DNA of 64,000 nucleotides. Origin: Conchocele bisecta (Eukaryota > Mollusca > Bivalvia > Lucinida > Thyasiridae). The stretch is from assembly GCA_029237695.1 (NCBI GenBank), contig JAQRGA010000042.1, forward strand, positions 1,798,001 to 1,862,000, read 5' to 3'. The notes below the pieces were generated by a model. The model worked only from the letters and a program-made list of their open reading frames with translations. It was not told the origin of the DNA and made no database searches. Numbering within the stretch: the stretch's first letter is position 1; each line of letters opens with the position of its first letter. The position numbers and the translations under genes are program-made. This document shows positions 37,184 to 47,093 of this stretch, piece by piece.

Positions 37184-38455
37184 ATGAAAACAAAATTCTT
37201 AAAAATCTTAATACTACTCTCAATAATAGTAGCCTTTCAGACAAAATTATTTGCCGTAGATTTCAATTTAGCTTACTATCCAGCTCAGAATCCAATTGTA
37301 AACACTTTAAGATCAGAACTATTTTACCCTGAAAATAAACAGTTTTCGTTCATACATAAACAGTTCTTTATGAAGTCAAATTTTTATGACAGGGGCTTTG
37401 TTTATGATATACAAATTTTAAAAGACAGACCAAGCTTATCATATAAATTATGGCTACAGCCGAAACCGGCAAATTTGATAACAATAATACCGGGTTTAGG
37501 TACAAATTACAGATCCCTTTCTCTAACAGCTATTGCTGAAGTATTTTATTCACGAGGCTATTCAGTTCTTGCAGTCAGTAGTGTATTTGACTGGGAATTT
37601 TATGAAGCAGCATCAAGCACTTTGACCCCTGGATATACACCTGTAGATGCTCTCGATATCTATTATACACTGACTGAAATAATAAATCATCTTAAAAAAA
37701 AATATGGTAATAGAATACAAGATAACATACTGTTGGGATATTCTCTCGGAGCTCTACATACTTTATATATTGCCGATTACGAAGCAAAAAATAAAAAATT
37801 ATCAATTGGATTTAAAAGATATTTAGCATTAAATCCACCTGTAGATATTCTCTATTCATTAAAAAAAATTGATAATTTTTATTTAGTGGCAGATAGCTGG
37901 AGTAAACCTGAAATAACAAAAAAAATCTATAAAGGTATAAACTTTTATAGAAAAATTCTTGATGAAAATATTAACAGAACAGCAAAGCTTCCATTTACCA
38001 TAAATGAAGCAAAGTATATAATAGGTCTTTCTTTCCATCTATCGTTAATTGAATTAATAGCATCTATACACGAAAGGCATAATTTCGGATTTCTGAAAGC
38101 GAAATCTTCCTGGTTTTCAAAAAATTCTCTCTACAAAGAAATCGATGATTACACATACTACGAATATTTTTTAACTTTTTTAAAAAAGAACTATGCAGAG
38201 GAAACAGGGGAAAAAGTTTTATTGAGTGAGTACAATAAACATTCAGGTTTAAAAGCAATTGAGAAAACTCTAAAGAGCAATGATAAAATTAGAATTATAC
38301 ATACAGCAAATGATTTTCTGCTTCAAACTCAGGATAGAAAGTGGCTCAAATCAACACTCGGAAACAGAATTACATTTATAAATAAAGGCGGTCATTTAGG
38401 ATATTTATATAATGATCAAGCCCTAAAATTAATCTGCACTAATATAAAACTATAA
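37184..38455 (+). CDS. Exported alpha/beta-fold serine hydrolase
   Basis: 423 residues with an N-terminal signal peptide (FLKILILLSIIVAFQTKLFA). The alpha/beta-hydrolase signs are ITIIPGLGTNYRSLS (oxyanion region), nucleophile S187 in LGYSLGALH, a likely acid at D377 (TANDFLLQ) and H404 in GGHLGYLYN near the C-terminus. It probably acts in the periplasm or at the outer membrane on an ester, possibly a lipid, given mlaA just upstream. No specific family was recognised; lipase and esterase are both possible. Confidence 0.7.
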   Translation: MKTKFLKILILLSIIVAFQTKLFAVDFNLAYYPAQNPIVNTLRSELFYPENKQFSFIHKQFFMKSNFYDRGFVYDIQILKDRPSLSYKLWLQPKPANLITIIPGLGTNYRSLSLTAIAEVFYSRGYSVLAVSSVFDWEFYEAASSTLTPGYTPVDALDIYYTLTEIINHLKKKYGNRIQDNILLGYSLGALHTLYIADYEAKNKKLSIGFKRYLALNPPVDILYSLKKIDNFYLVADSWSKPEITKKIYKGINFYRKILDENINRTAKLPFTINEAKYIIGLSFHLSLIELIASIHERHNFGFLKAKSSWFSKNSLYKEIDDYTYYEYFLTFLKKNYAEETGEKVLLSEYNKHSGLKAIEKTLKSNDKIRIIHTANDFLLQTQDRKWLKSTLGNRITFINKGGHLGYLYNDQALKLICTNIKL

Positions 38456-38472
38456 AAGAAAAAATAATAAGA

Positions 38473-39894
38473 TTATTGTTCTACATCTTCTAGGTGTGCC
38501 AGATCTTTTCTCCATACTGCAAATCTAAATACCTTTGAATAAATGCATTCTTTATCTGAAGCAATACATTTCAGATCATTTTTGGTTTCACCACAAGGCC
38601 CATTATACATTTTTTTAGGACATGATTTTGCACAAATCATAAATTTGACTGAAATACAACAATTATTACATTTTCCATCACATCCTGACAGCATTATTTT
38701 TCTAGCTTTATCTTTATGAAGTAATTTTGCTTTATCAGATAATAAAATTATACATTTTTTAAATTTATAAATTTTTTTTTCTTTAAAAGTACACTTTTTT
38801 ATTTTTATTCTTTTTGATTTAGCAATATCATAGTGAGCATCTTCAAAAAGGTTATCATAAATATACTCTTTATATGGATATGGTGTCATATCAGACCTTG
38901 AAAGATAATTAAGATATGAATCCCTCCACTCTTTAAAACTGCTGAATTCGTTAAAGACACTATTTATTTTTACCGCAGCTATTTTTACATTAGTAACACT
39001 GTCCAAACCTGAAATTAAAACACCGCTATATCCAAGCCACTTTAACCCAGCAATTTGAAGCTGAAGCCTTCTCCACTGTGCAGCCATAAATTGAGTTAAC
39101 CCAAATTTAGACTCTTTTTTTAATATTTTTAAAAAATCAGGAGATAAAAATATTCCGGGTTCTTTACCTGAAATAATATTCTCTACATATTCAGGTCTAA
39201 GTAATATTAACCTTGCCAATGTAGGAACAAATAACCCACGCTGTTCTAAATACCAGCGAAGCTCCTGATATTTATACATATCCCAACCAGCCTGAGCAAT
39301 TAGATATCTTGAACCAAAATTAACTTTCCTTATCAACTTTAAATACTGAGGATAAGTCGACATGAGTGAATATTTAAAAGGATTAATAACACTACCCGGA
39401 TTCATCAATCCATATTTAGATTCATTTCTATATATCTCTTCTAAAACAAGAACACTATCTGAAAATTTTAGAGAGCTGTTTTTTTTAAAATTATCACCGG
39501 CATAAACAGAACCTGATACGGGAACAATGTTATGAATTCCATAATTAAAACTTGTACTTAAGACTTCATTCATTTCTATTTGCGTTAAATTTCTTCCTGA
39601 TAAAAAGATTATGTGTTTATTTTTATCATTTTCAAATAAATTAGAGGCAAAATCTATAATATTATAATTATTTTTAGAGGATTTTTTATCAGTTACAGCC
39701 AGACCTGAATTAAAAATTTCAACTTCATTCACAACTGATAAAAGATCGCTATATCGTGATATAACAGTCTGCAAATTACAGTTTTCATTTGGTGTATCTA
39801 TTTCAAATAAAACAGTAAATACTCCTGAACGTAAAGCATTGGAAAATTTATTATCATTTTTTTTAGAGTCGAATTTTAACTGATTATTGTTCAT
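38473..39894 (-). CDS. MetF-like methylenetetrahydrofolate reductase fused to MetV-like cysteine-rich domain
   Basis: 473 residues. Residues ~20-310 follow the MTHFR barrel: LFEIDTPNENC, VVNEVEIFNS, ...IIFLSGRN, NPFKYSLMSTYPQYLKLIRK and LIAQAGWDMYKYQELRWYLEQ. The C-terminal ~75 residues (from about 395) are cysteine-rich, CDGKCNNCC and MICAKSCPKKMYNGPCGET, matching the MTHFR_C/MetV type (MetV is a separate protein in acetogens, where MetFV is an iron-sulfur-containing MTHFR). The enzyme would reduce methylene-THF to methyl-THF for methionine or one-carbon flow. It is convergent with the hydrolase gene and transcribed alone. Confidence 0.8.
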   Translation of the reverse strand: MNNNQLKFDSKKNDNKFSNALRSGVFTVLFEIDTPNENCNLQTVISRYSDLLSVVNEVEIFNSGLAVTDKKSSKNNYNIIDFASNLFENDKNKHIIFLSGRNLTQIEMNEVLSTSFNYGIHNIVPVSGSVYAGDNFKKNSSLKFSDSVLVLEEIYRNESKYGLMNPGSVINPFKYSLMSTYPQYLKLIRKVNFGSRYLIAQAGWDMYKYQELRWYLEQRGLFVPTLARLILLRPEYVENIISGKEPGIFLSPDFLKILKKESKFGLTQFMAAQWRRLQLQIAGLKWLGYSGVLISGLDSVTNVKIAAVKINSVFNEFSSFKEWRDSYLNYLSRSDMTPYPYKEYIYDNLFEDAHYDIAKSKRIKIKKCTFKEKKIYKFKKCIILLSDKAKLLHKDKARKIMLSGCDGKCNNCCISVKFMICAKSCPKKMYNGPCGETKNDLKCIASDKECIYSKVFRFAVWRKDLAHLEDVEQ

Positions 39895-40025
39895 AATAAT
39901 ATTGTATCGCTTACTTTTTAATCATAATTTAGTATGATTAAAGGTTAATTTATTACATTATATAAATATAATAACTATTATATCTATTCATATTCGAATC
40001 CAAAGATTTAACGGAGATAATTCAA

Positions 40026-41723
40026 ATGAGCAAATATCCTGATTATAAATATCCAAATAGTATTCCAATAAAAAATAGACAATGGCCAGGTAAAGTGATT
40101 CTCAGTTCACCTACATGGTGTTCTGTAGATCTTCGAGATGGTAATCAGGCACTTCCAATTCCGATGAATCCGGTGCAAAAGTTAAGATACTTCCAAATGT
40201 TGACTGATATTGGATTTAAACAAATTGAAGTGGCATTTCCTTCAGCATCCAAAGATGACTTTGATTTTGTTAGAGATTTAATTATAGGCAACCATATTCC
40301 TGATGATGTAACTATTTCTGTTTTAACTCAGGCAAGGAAACACCTTATTGAAAAAACTGTTGAATCAATTGCAGGAGTAAAAAAAGCAATTCTTCACTGC
40401 TATGTTGCCACTTCAGATTTACATTCTAAAATTGTATTCAACAAAACCAGAAAAGAAGTAATCAGTATGGCTGTTGAAGGAACTAAAATAGCTGTTGAAG
40501 CTTTAGAAAAAGTTGGCATGAGAGATAGAGTTTCTTATGAATTTTCTCCTGAAGAATTTACAGACAGTGATATAGACTTTGTACTGGAGCTTTGTGAAAA
40601 AGTAAAAGAAGAATGGGAACCAAGATTTAAAGGCGATTTAATTCTTAATTTACCGGCTACTGTTGAAAGAAGACCGCCTAATCACTATGCAGATATGATT
40701 GAATATTTTTGTACAAACTACAAATATAGAAATGAAGTAGTTATAAGTCTTCATGCACATAATGATCAGGGGTGTGCTGTTGCTGCTTCAGAATTGGCTC
40801 TTCTCGCAGGAGCTGACAGAGTTGAAGGTACACTTCTCGGACACGGTGAAAGAACAGGTAATTTAGATTTGATTACTTTTTCTCTAAATTTACATTCAAG
40901 AGGAATAGATACAGGTCTTAATTTATTTAAGCTTCCAAAAATTGTAAAAGAAGTTGAAGATATATCCGGCATTTTGGTTCACCCTCGACATCCTTACGCA
41001 GGCGAACTCGTCTTCACTGCATTTTCAGGTTCACATCAGGATGCAATAAGGAAGGGCATGAGTTCAATTGAGAAAGCATCAGAAATATTCAATGTCAATT
41101 GGAAAGTACCTTATTTACATCTTAATCCAATGGATGTAGGGAAAAAATATGAAAAACTTATTCGCATAAACAGTCAGTCAGGCAAAGGCGGAGTTGCTTA
41201 TATTCTGGAAAAAGAATTTGGATTAAGTATTCCAAAATCTATGCATCCTGAACTTGGAGACTTAATGCAAAAAGCAACTGACACTTCAGGTAGTGAATTA
41301 AGTTCTGCAAGTCTATATGCATTATTCAAAGATAACTTCATCGCAATAAAGGGTCAATATGAATTCATATCATTGAATAGAATAGAAAAACAGATAGAAA
41401 ATCAATCTGACAGTGATATATCTGTAGAATTAAAACTTAATGTAAATAAGAAGACCAGAATTATAGAAGGAACAGGTAACGGGCCAATTTCTGCTGCAGT
41501 TAATGCATTAAAATCATCTAATATAATAAATGATTTTAGATTGGATTACTATCAGGAACAGGCTTTAGGTCGTGGAGCTGATGCCACTGCTATTGCTTAT
41601 ATTACAATAAAGCGAACAGAAGACGGCAAATTAATCAATGGTGCAGGGGAACATAACAATATTGACTGGGCTGCGGTCAAGGCTCTAATCAGTGCATTGA
41701 ATAAAGCAGCAAAAAAACTATAA
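40026..41723 (+). CDS. leuA: 2-isopropylmalate synthase (type 2)
   Basis: 565 residues, the long LeuA type. The catalytic barrel has WCSVDLRDGNQAL (metal and substrate Arg/Asp), SLHAHNDQG (metal histidines HxH) and GTLLGHGERTGNLD. The C-terminal leucine-binding regulatory domain (about 430-565) ends in GAGEHNNIDWAAVKAL. It condenses acetyl-CoA and 2-oxoisovalerate, the first step to leucine, and is expected to be feedback-inhibited. GGAG precedes the ATG. No other leu genes are nearby; dacA starts 4 bp after it. Confidence 0.95.
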   Translation: MSKYPDYKYPNSIPIKNRQWPGKVILSSPTWCSVDLRDGNQALPIPMNPVQKLRYFQMLTDIGFKQIEVAFPSASKDDFDFVRDLIIGNHIPDDVTISVLTQARKHLIEKTVESIAGVKKAILHCYVATSDLHSKIVFNKTRKEVISMAVEGTKIAVEALEKVGMRDRVSYEFSPEEFTDSDIDFVLELCEKVKEEWEPRFKGDLILNLPATVERRPPNHYADMIEYFCTNYKYRNEVVISLHAHNDQGCAVAASELALLAGADRVEGTLLGHGERTGNLDLITFSLNLHSRGIDTGLNLFKLPKIVKEVEDISGILVHPRHPYAGELVFTAFSGSHQDAIRKGMSSIEKASEIFNVNWKVPYLHLNPMDVGKKYEKLIRINSQSGKGGVAYILEKEFGLSIPKSMHPELGDLMQKATDTSGSELSSASLYALFKDNFIAIKGQYEFISLNRIEKQIENQSDSDISVELKLNVNKKTRIIEGTGNGPISAAVNALKSSNIINDFRLDYYQEQALGRGADATAIAYITIKRTEDGKLINGAGEHNNIDWAAVKALISALNKAAKKL

Positions 41724-41727
41724 TAAT

Positions 41728-42819
41728 ATGAGAAAATTAATAACTTTTTGTATTGTTTTATTAATACAATTATCAATTATTTATGGTATTTACAGATGGT
41801 ATATTTCAGATGAAACTGAAAAAGTTACTGCAACATTAATAAAAAAGAAAATTACACCTGAAGTAGAAGATAATATAAAAGAGATTCAAAAAGAAGCTCT
41901 CCCTTCGAAAAAACAAATTATAGCTCAAATTAAGCAGGCTCAAGTAAAAAAAGCTGTAAACAGACTTAAGAGAATTATCAGAGATAAGCCAGCAAAACCT
42001 TTTACTTATAGATATGCTGACTGGGGGGATATTTCTTCACTGCCCATGAGTAAGTTGGCTAAAACAGGAATTTTAGTAAATATAGATACAAGAGAAGTTT
42101 TATGGGCAAAAAAATGTAGAGTTTCTGTAGCAATTGCTTCCATGACAAAAATGCTGACAGTTCTTTTAGTCATGGAAGAAATTCAAAATAATCCTAATTT
42201 TTCATTAAATACTGAAATACAGGTAACAAATGAGGCCTATAAAATAGGTGGGAGCCAAGTTTATCTTGATCCAAGAGAAAAATTCACAGTCAAAGAATTA
42301 TTAAAAACTATTCTTATCAAAAGTGCAAATGATTCAGCATATCTACTTGCTCAATACATAGGAAATGGCGATGTTCATTTATTTGTTGCCGAGATGAATA
42401 AAAAAGCAAAGGAAATAGGTATGCCAAATGCTCATTTTAGCAATCCTAACGGACTCCCTGAAAAATACTCTTCAGGCGATAACAAAGCTACAGCTGAAGG
42501 TTTGGTTTTTTTAGCAGAAATACTTCTTCAATATCCGATGATAATTAAGTATGCTCAGACAAAACTTGCGTATTTTCGTAAAAACTCTAAAAAACCGACA
42601 ATGCTTAGCAATACAAATAGGCTTGTAAGAACTGGGTTTACAGGTATAACTGGAATGAAAACAGGCTATACTAAAAGATCAGGCTTCTGCCTCACTGCAA
42701 CATCTGAAAGAAATAGTAAAAGATTAGTTGCAGTAGTTACTGGGTTTAAAAGTTCAAAAAACAGAGATAAATTTGTAAAACAATTATTAAACTGGGGTTA
42801 TAAAAGAACTAAGAATTGA
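41728..42819 (+). CDS. D-alanyl-D-alanine carboxypeptidase (S11, PBP5-like)
   Basis: 363 residues with one N-terminal membrane anchor (residues 4-22), a charged ~75-residue coiled spacer, then the S11 domain. Active-site motifs: S138-x-x-K141 (ASMTK), S199-A-N201 (KSAND) and K311-T-G (MKTGYTKRSGFC). It trims D-Ala from peptidoglycan stem peptides in the periplasm. The C-terminal domain of PBP5 is absent. It starts 4 bp after leuA and is 37 bp ahead of galE. Confidence 0.92.
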   Translation: MRKLITFCIVLLIQLSIIYGIYRWYISDETEKVTATLIKKKITPEVEDNIKEIQKEALPSKKQIIAQIKQAQVKKAVNRLKRIIRDKPAKPFTYRYADWGDISSLPMSKLAKTGILVNIDTREVLWAKKCRVSVAIASMTKMLTVLLVMEEIQNNPNFSLNTEIQVTNEAYKIGGSQVYLDPREKFTVKELLKTILIKSANDSAYLLAQYIGNGDVHLFVAEMNKKAKEIGMPNAHFSNPNGLPEKYSSGDNKATAEGLVFLAEILLQYPMIIKYAQTKLAYFRKNSKKPTMLSNTNRLVRTGFTGITGMKTGYTKRSGFCLTATSERNSKRLVAVVTGFKSSKNRDKFVKQLLNWGYKRTKN

Positions 42820-42856
42820 TAGTCAAAAATTAATAATCTAATTGTAGGTTTATACT

Positions 42857-43831
42857 ATGAAAATTTTTGTTGCCGGCGGCGCCGGCTATATTGGAAGTGC
42901 TACCGTTGAATATTTATTAGATCATGGTCATGATGTAACAGTTTTTGATTCATTGATAAAAGGACACAGAGAAGCTGTCGATAAACGTGCAGAATTTATT
43001 CTTGGAAATTTAGCTGACAGAGAAAAAGTTCTTTCTATTTTTAGAAAAAACAGTTTTGATGGTATTATTCACTTTGCCGCCTTCTCTTTAGTCAGTGAAT
43101 CTATGCAAAATCCAAGTATCTATTTTGCTAATAATGATGCATACGGTATTAATCTTCTTGACGGCGCAGTTCTTGGTAAAGTAAAATCTTTTGTCTTTTC
43201 AAGTACCGCTGCAACTTATGGGAACCCGGAAAAAAGTCCAATAACAGAAACAGCTCCGCAATTACCAATAAATCCATACGGAGAATCAAAACTATTCTTC
43301 GAAAAAATGCTGCATTGGTACAATGAAATCCATGGTTTAAAATATATAGCTTTCAGATATTTTAATGCAGCAGGAGCAACAGCAGCTTTTGGAGAAGATC
43401 ATAGTCCTGAATCACACCTCATCCCACTGATATTACAGGTTGCACTGGGTACGCGTGAAAATATCAAAATTTTTGGTGATGACTACCCTACCCCTGACGG
43501 TACATGCCTGAGGGATTATATTCATATTACCGACCTTGCACAGGCTCATATGCTTGCACTTGATGCTCCTAGGAGTGGACATTATAATCTTGGAATAGGA
43601 AATGGATTCAGCGTTAAGAAAATTATTGAAGTCACAAGAGAAATAACAGGTCATCCTATACCTGCAGTCATAACAAATAAACGGGCAGGCGATCCTGCTA
43701 AATTAGTAGCGGACTCAACACTTGCAAAAAAAGAACTCAGTTGGAAGCCTGAATATGAAGATATAAAAAAGATTGTTTCATCAGCATGGAACTGGTTCCG
43801 AAAATATCCAAACGGATATAATAAGAAATAA
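42857..43831 (+). CDS. galE: UDP-glucose 4-epimerase
   Basis: 324 residues. NAD-binding GGAGYIG at 7-13, STAATYGNPEKSPITE, active-site Y141/K145 in NPYGESK, and FRYFNAAGA. It interconverts UDP-glucose and UDP-galactose for surface glycans. It is last in the leuA-dacA-galE run and is followed by two hairpins. Confidence 0.92.
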   Translation: MKIFVAGGAGYIGSATVEYLLDHGHDVTVFDSLIKGHREAVDKRAEFILGNLADREKVLSIFRKNSFDGIIHFAAFSLVSESMQNPSIYFANNDAYGINLLDGAVLGKVKSFVFSSTAATYGNPEKSPITETAPQLPINPYGESKLFFEKMLHWYNEIHGLKYIAFRYFNAAGATAAFGEDHSPESHLIPLILQVALGTRENIKIFGDDYPTPDGTCLRDYIHITDLAQAHMLALDAPRSGHYNLGIGNGFSVKKIIEVTREITGHPIPAVITNKRAGDPAKLVADSTLAKKELSWKPEYEDIKKIVSSAWNWFRKYPNGYNKK

Positions 43832-43840
43832 AATTTATTA

Positions 43841-43867
43841 AAGTAGGAACTTCATCGATTCCTACTT
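43841..43867 (+). terminator. Hairpin after galE
   Basis: AAGTAGGAA (43841-43849) and TTCCTACTT (43859-43867), perfect 9-bp stem; only a short T stretch follows, so it may be a weak terminator or a 3'-end stabiliser. Confidence 0.6.
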
Positions 43868-43908
43868 CTAAAATATACCCGTAAACTTAGAACCTAATCA
43901 TAAAATTA

Positions 43909-43947
43909 TCTATGTGCAGAAACAGATCACATAGAGCTATTTTTTTA
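43909..43947 (+). terminator. Second terminator downstream of galE
   Basis: TCTATGTG (43909-43916) pairs with CACATAGA (43928-43935), followed after four bases by a T8 run. The remaining bases to 44331 show no gene. Confidence 0.75.
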
Positions 43948-44331
43948 TTCTAATACTCTTCTTTCTTATCTAGAAATTTAACATATTAATAAGCTATAAA
44001 GCAGCTAAAATTTTACATTTTTAGTTAATATTAGAGCATTGATATATTAATAGTTTATAATTATAATGTTATAGAGTTTCTATTTCTTCGAAATTAAAGT
44101 ATTAATTTTAAAAAAACTTACCTGAATTATGAAAGTAAACGATGGATAATTTTACCAATTTAGAATAAATATTTTTTTATAGTTCAAAGAAAAACAAACT
44201 CAGCAAAAGTCTCATTACTACATGAGTTATATGAAAATATATTACCATAGCAGGCAGAGACTAAAAATATAAATCTACCATAATTTGACAAAAGGGGAAT
44301 ATAATCAATGTTGTTAATACAAATATAAAAT

Positions 44332-46875
44332 TTATATTTTTTTAAACCTAATGCCCGAGTGATCAAAAAGTTTATAAGCAAGAAGTTTTACTCTATCTGT
44401 TATAACCATCTGAATACATGCATAAATCCATACAAAGACTATATACCAGCCAATTGGTGCCATTAGAATACCAAAGCCACACATAAATGATACAATCAGT
44501 TTAGATATTATAGTGGACCAAAATAGCCCCTTCCCCGGCGGCAATGACCAAAAAGGACCTCTTAGTCTAGATAAAAATACTGTTAAATTACCCGCTATTG
44601 CAAGTTCTGCAAACACAAGTGTCTGAATCTGCCCAAACGTCAAAATACCAAAAGTTGAAACTACCCAGTTTCTTAAATGTATTAAATAATTTGAAAAGAA
44701 AGAGTAATCTACTACGCTTGGATGCCAACTATAACTTCCCAAAACATGTTTTCCTAAATAAAAAATAATAAATGTAAATATCACATTAGTTAAACCTAAT
44801 ACTGTACCTATACCTATAACTTTTCTCATATTCCACTGCTCAGGATTAGGACTGGCCAAAGTATTATCAGATGCAATAGCCATAATTGGAAAATCATTAA
44901 ATACTGCGAGCAGAACAATCATTATTGCTGTAACCGGATATTGACCAAATATTAAAATAGCAAGTACAGTAAAAAACAGTACATCCTGTGTTTCTGAAAT
45001 TCGATAAATAGCATAACTCTGCATTCGTTGAAAAATACACCTTGACTCTTTTATTCCATCAATTATAACAGAAAGACCAGGAAGAGTAAAAACTATATCT
45101 GCTGCTGATTTTGCTGCATCCGTAGCCCCGTCAACTGCAATACCAGTATCTGCTTTTTTTAAAGCAGGTGCATCATTAACACCATCTCCTGTCATACCGA
45201 CAATATGGCCATGTTTCTGAAGTAACTCCACTATTTCATATTTATGCTCGGGAAAGACTTCACTGAATCCATCAGATTCCATAACCATTTTTATAGCTTT
45301 ACGATCTGAAGCTCCTTCTAAATCATCAGCTTTTAATATTTTAGTCCCTAAACCTATCTGTTTACAGGTTTCCCTAGCAATTGCTCCATGATCACCGGTA
45401 AGCATCTTAACACTGACGTTCAATTTATTTGCTTCACTGATTGTAGCTGCCGAATCCAATCTTGGCGGATCCTCTAAATCAATTAAACCAACAAACTGCC
45501 ATTTACCATTATTATCAGTTTTGCCTACACCTAAAGTTCGAAATCCTCTTTCAGCAGCCTCATTGACTAATCTGATAACTTCATCTTTTATCTCTTCTCT
45601 ATTTTCAGCCAGTGCCAATATTACCTGAGGAGCACCTTTACAAACATTAAAAGTTTTATCTAATAACTGTATTACTGCTTCAGTTTTTTTAGAAACCGGA
45701 TCAAATGAAGTAAAATGAATCTGTTTACAAGAATTTTTCTTTTTTAGTAATTCGGCATTTTTTTCTAAATTAGTGATAATTGCTGAATCAATAGGATCTC
45801 TATCTTCTTCTTTCGATGCTAATGTCCCATATAAAAGTATATCTTCTTCTGTAAAATTTTTGATAGGCTGATAGCCATGGATAGTTAATTTATTCTGCGT
45901 TATTGTTCCTGTTTTATCTGAGCACAAAATATCCATACCTGCCATTTCTTCTATCGCAATCAGCTTACTAACAATGGCTTTTTTCTTAGATAAAGCAAGT
46001 GCACCTACAGCCATAGTAACGCTCAAAACTGCCGGCATAGCAGCAGGTATTGATGCTACAGTAAGAACTAAAGCAAACTGTAATAATTCCCAAATACTTT
46101 GATGGCGAAAGATTCCAACGATAACAACTAGAGAAACAAGAACAAAATTCAATGCAATTAAATAATCTCCTATTTTTACTACTGCTTTTTGAAAATGACT
46201 GTCAGTTTTAGCCTCTGCTACAAGTTTAGCTGTCTTTCCGAAAAAAGTATTCTCTCCTGTACCGTATACTAGAGCATTCATTACACCCTGCTTAACAATT
46301 GCACCTGAATATGCGATATCATCTTTATGTTTTTCAACCGGCAGCGATTCTCCCGTAAGTGCAGCTTCATCAACAAGAACATAATCTCCATCTATTAATT
46401 TTATATCTGCAGGAAGTACATCTCCAAGTTTTACTCTAATAATATCCCCCGGAACTAAACCGGATGCTTCTATTTCAAACCACTTACTATTTCTGAGAAC
46501 TCTTGCCTTACTGGCCAAATGTTTTTTTAATGCGGCAATGGCATTTCCTGCCTTAAACTCCTGAACAACTTCTATTGCAGCATTTAAAAACAGTAAAAAT
46601 GCAATAATAGAAAAATCATCCCAATGTTCAATTAAAGCACTAAGAATAGCTGCTATTTCAATCATCCACGGAATAGGACCCCAAAATTTCTTTAGTACCC
46701 GCATAAAAAAGCTATCTTTTTTTTCGGGTATTATATTTGAGCCAAACTCCTTAAGCCTATTTTCATGCTCCTCTGTGGTAAGACCTTTAGAACTATCTAC
46801 ATTCAGTTTCAGAAGCAACTCTTTAGAATTTGTTGCTGCAGCTATTTTTCTATCAATAAGATCCATAATCATCAA
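44332..46875 (-). CDS. P-type H+-ATPase (P3A, plasma-membrane type)
   Basis: 847 residues. TGES loop DEAALTGESLPVEK, phosphorylation site D320 in CSDKTGTITQNKL, ATP-binding CKGAPQVI, and hinge MTGDGVNDAPALKKADTGIAV. Ten membrane segments fit the hydrophobicity: two before the actuator loop, two around residues 245-300 and six at the C-terminus. The layout and the lack of heavy-metal or Ca2+-site motifs match plasma-membrane-type H+-ATPases found in some anaerobes and methanogens. It should pump protons out of the cell. MMIM offers a second start (ATG) three codons on. It is a lone gene. Confidence 0.87.
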   Translation of the reverse strand: MMIMDLIDRKIAAATNSKELLLKLNVDSSKGLTTEEHENRLKEFGSNIIPEKKDSFFMRVLKKFWGPIPWMIEIAAILSALIEHWDDFSIIAFLLFLNAAIEVVQEFKAGNAIAALKKHLASKARVLRNSKWFEIEASGLVPGDIIRVKLGDVLPADIKLIDGDYVLVDEAALTGESLPVEKHKDDIAYSGAIVKQGVMNALVYGTGENTFFGKTAKLVAEAKTDSHFQKAVVKIGDYLIALNFVLVSLVVIVGIFRHQSIWELLQFALVLTVASIPAAMPAVLSVTMAVGALALSKKKAIVSKLIAIEEMAGMDILCSDKTGTITQNKLTIHGYQPIKNFTEEDILLYGTLASKEEDRDPIDSAIITNLEKNAELLKKKNSCKQIHFTSFDPVSKKTEAVIQLLDKTFNVCKGAPQVILALAENREEIKDEVIRLVNEAAERGFRTLGVGKTDNNGKWQFVGLIDLEDPPRLDSAATISEANKLNVSVKMLTGDHGAIARETCKQIGLGTKILKADDLEGASDRKAIKMVMESDGFSEVFPEHKYEIVELLQKHGHIVGMTGDGVNDAPALKKADTGIAVDGATDAAKSAADIVFTLPGLSVIIDGIKESRCIFQRMQSYAIYRISETQDVLFFTVLAILIFGQYPVTAIMIVLLAVFNDFPIMAIASDNTLASPNPEQWNMRKVIGIGTVLGLTNVIFTFIIFYLGKHVLGSYSWHPSVVDYSFFSNYLIHLRNWVVSTFGILTFGQIQTLVFAELAIAGNLTVFLSRLRGPFWSLPPGKGLFWSTIISKLIVSFMCGFGILMAPIGWYIVFVWIYACIQMVITDRVKLLAYKLFDHSGIRFKKI

Positions 46876-47093
46876 TGCTCCATATTTTTATGTAGATAAA
46901 ATATATGATAAACATCCTAATTAAATTTTATCACAGAGTTCCATTAATTAGTAGAGATGAATATTTATTTTAGCGTTTAGATTTTAAACTTCAGATTTAT
47001 ACATACAGAAATAGTAAAATTTAAGATATAAACTACAGGGAAAAACTTTTAAATTTGATGTTTATCTGTAATTTAAGATCTGATATCTGTTAT

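Noticed and set aside
44332..46875. Ca2+ or heavy-metal P-type ATPase
   Set aside because: There is no CPC membrane motif or metal-binding N-terminus; overall layout fits P3A proton pumps.
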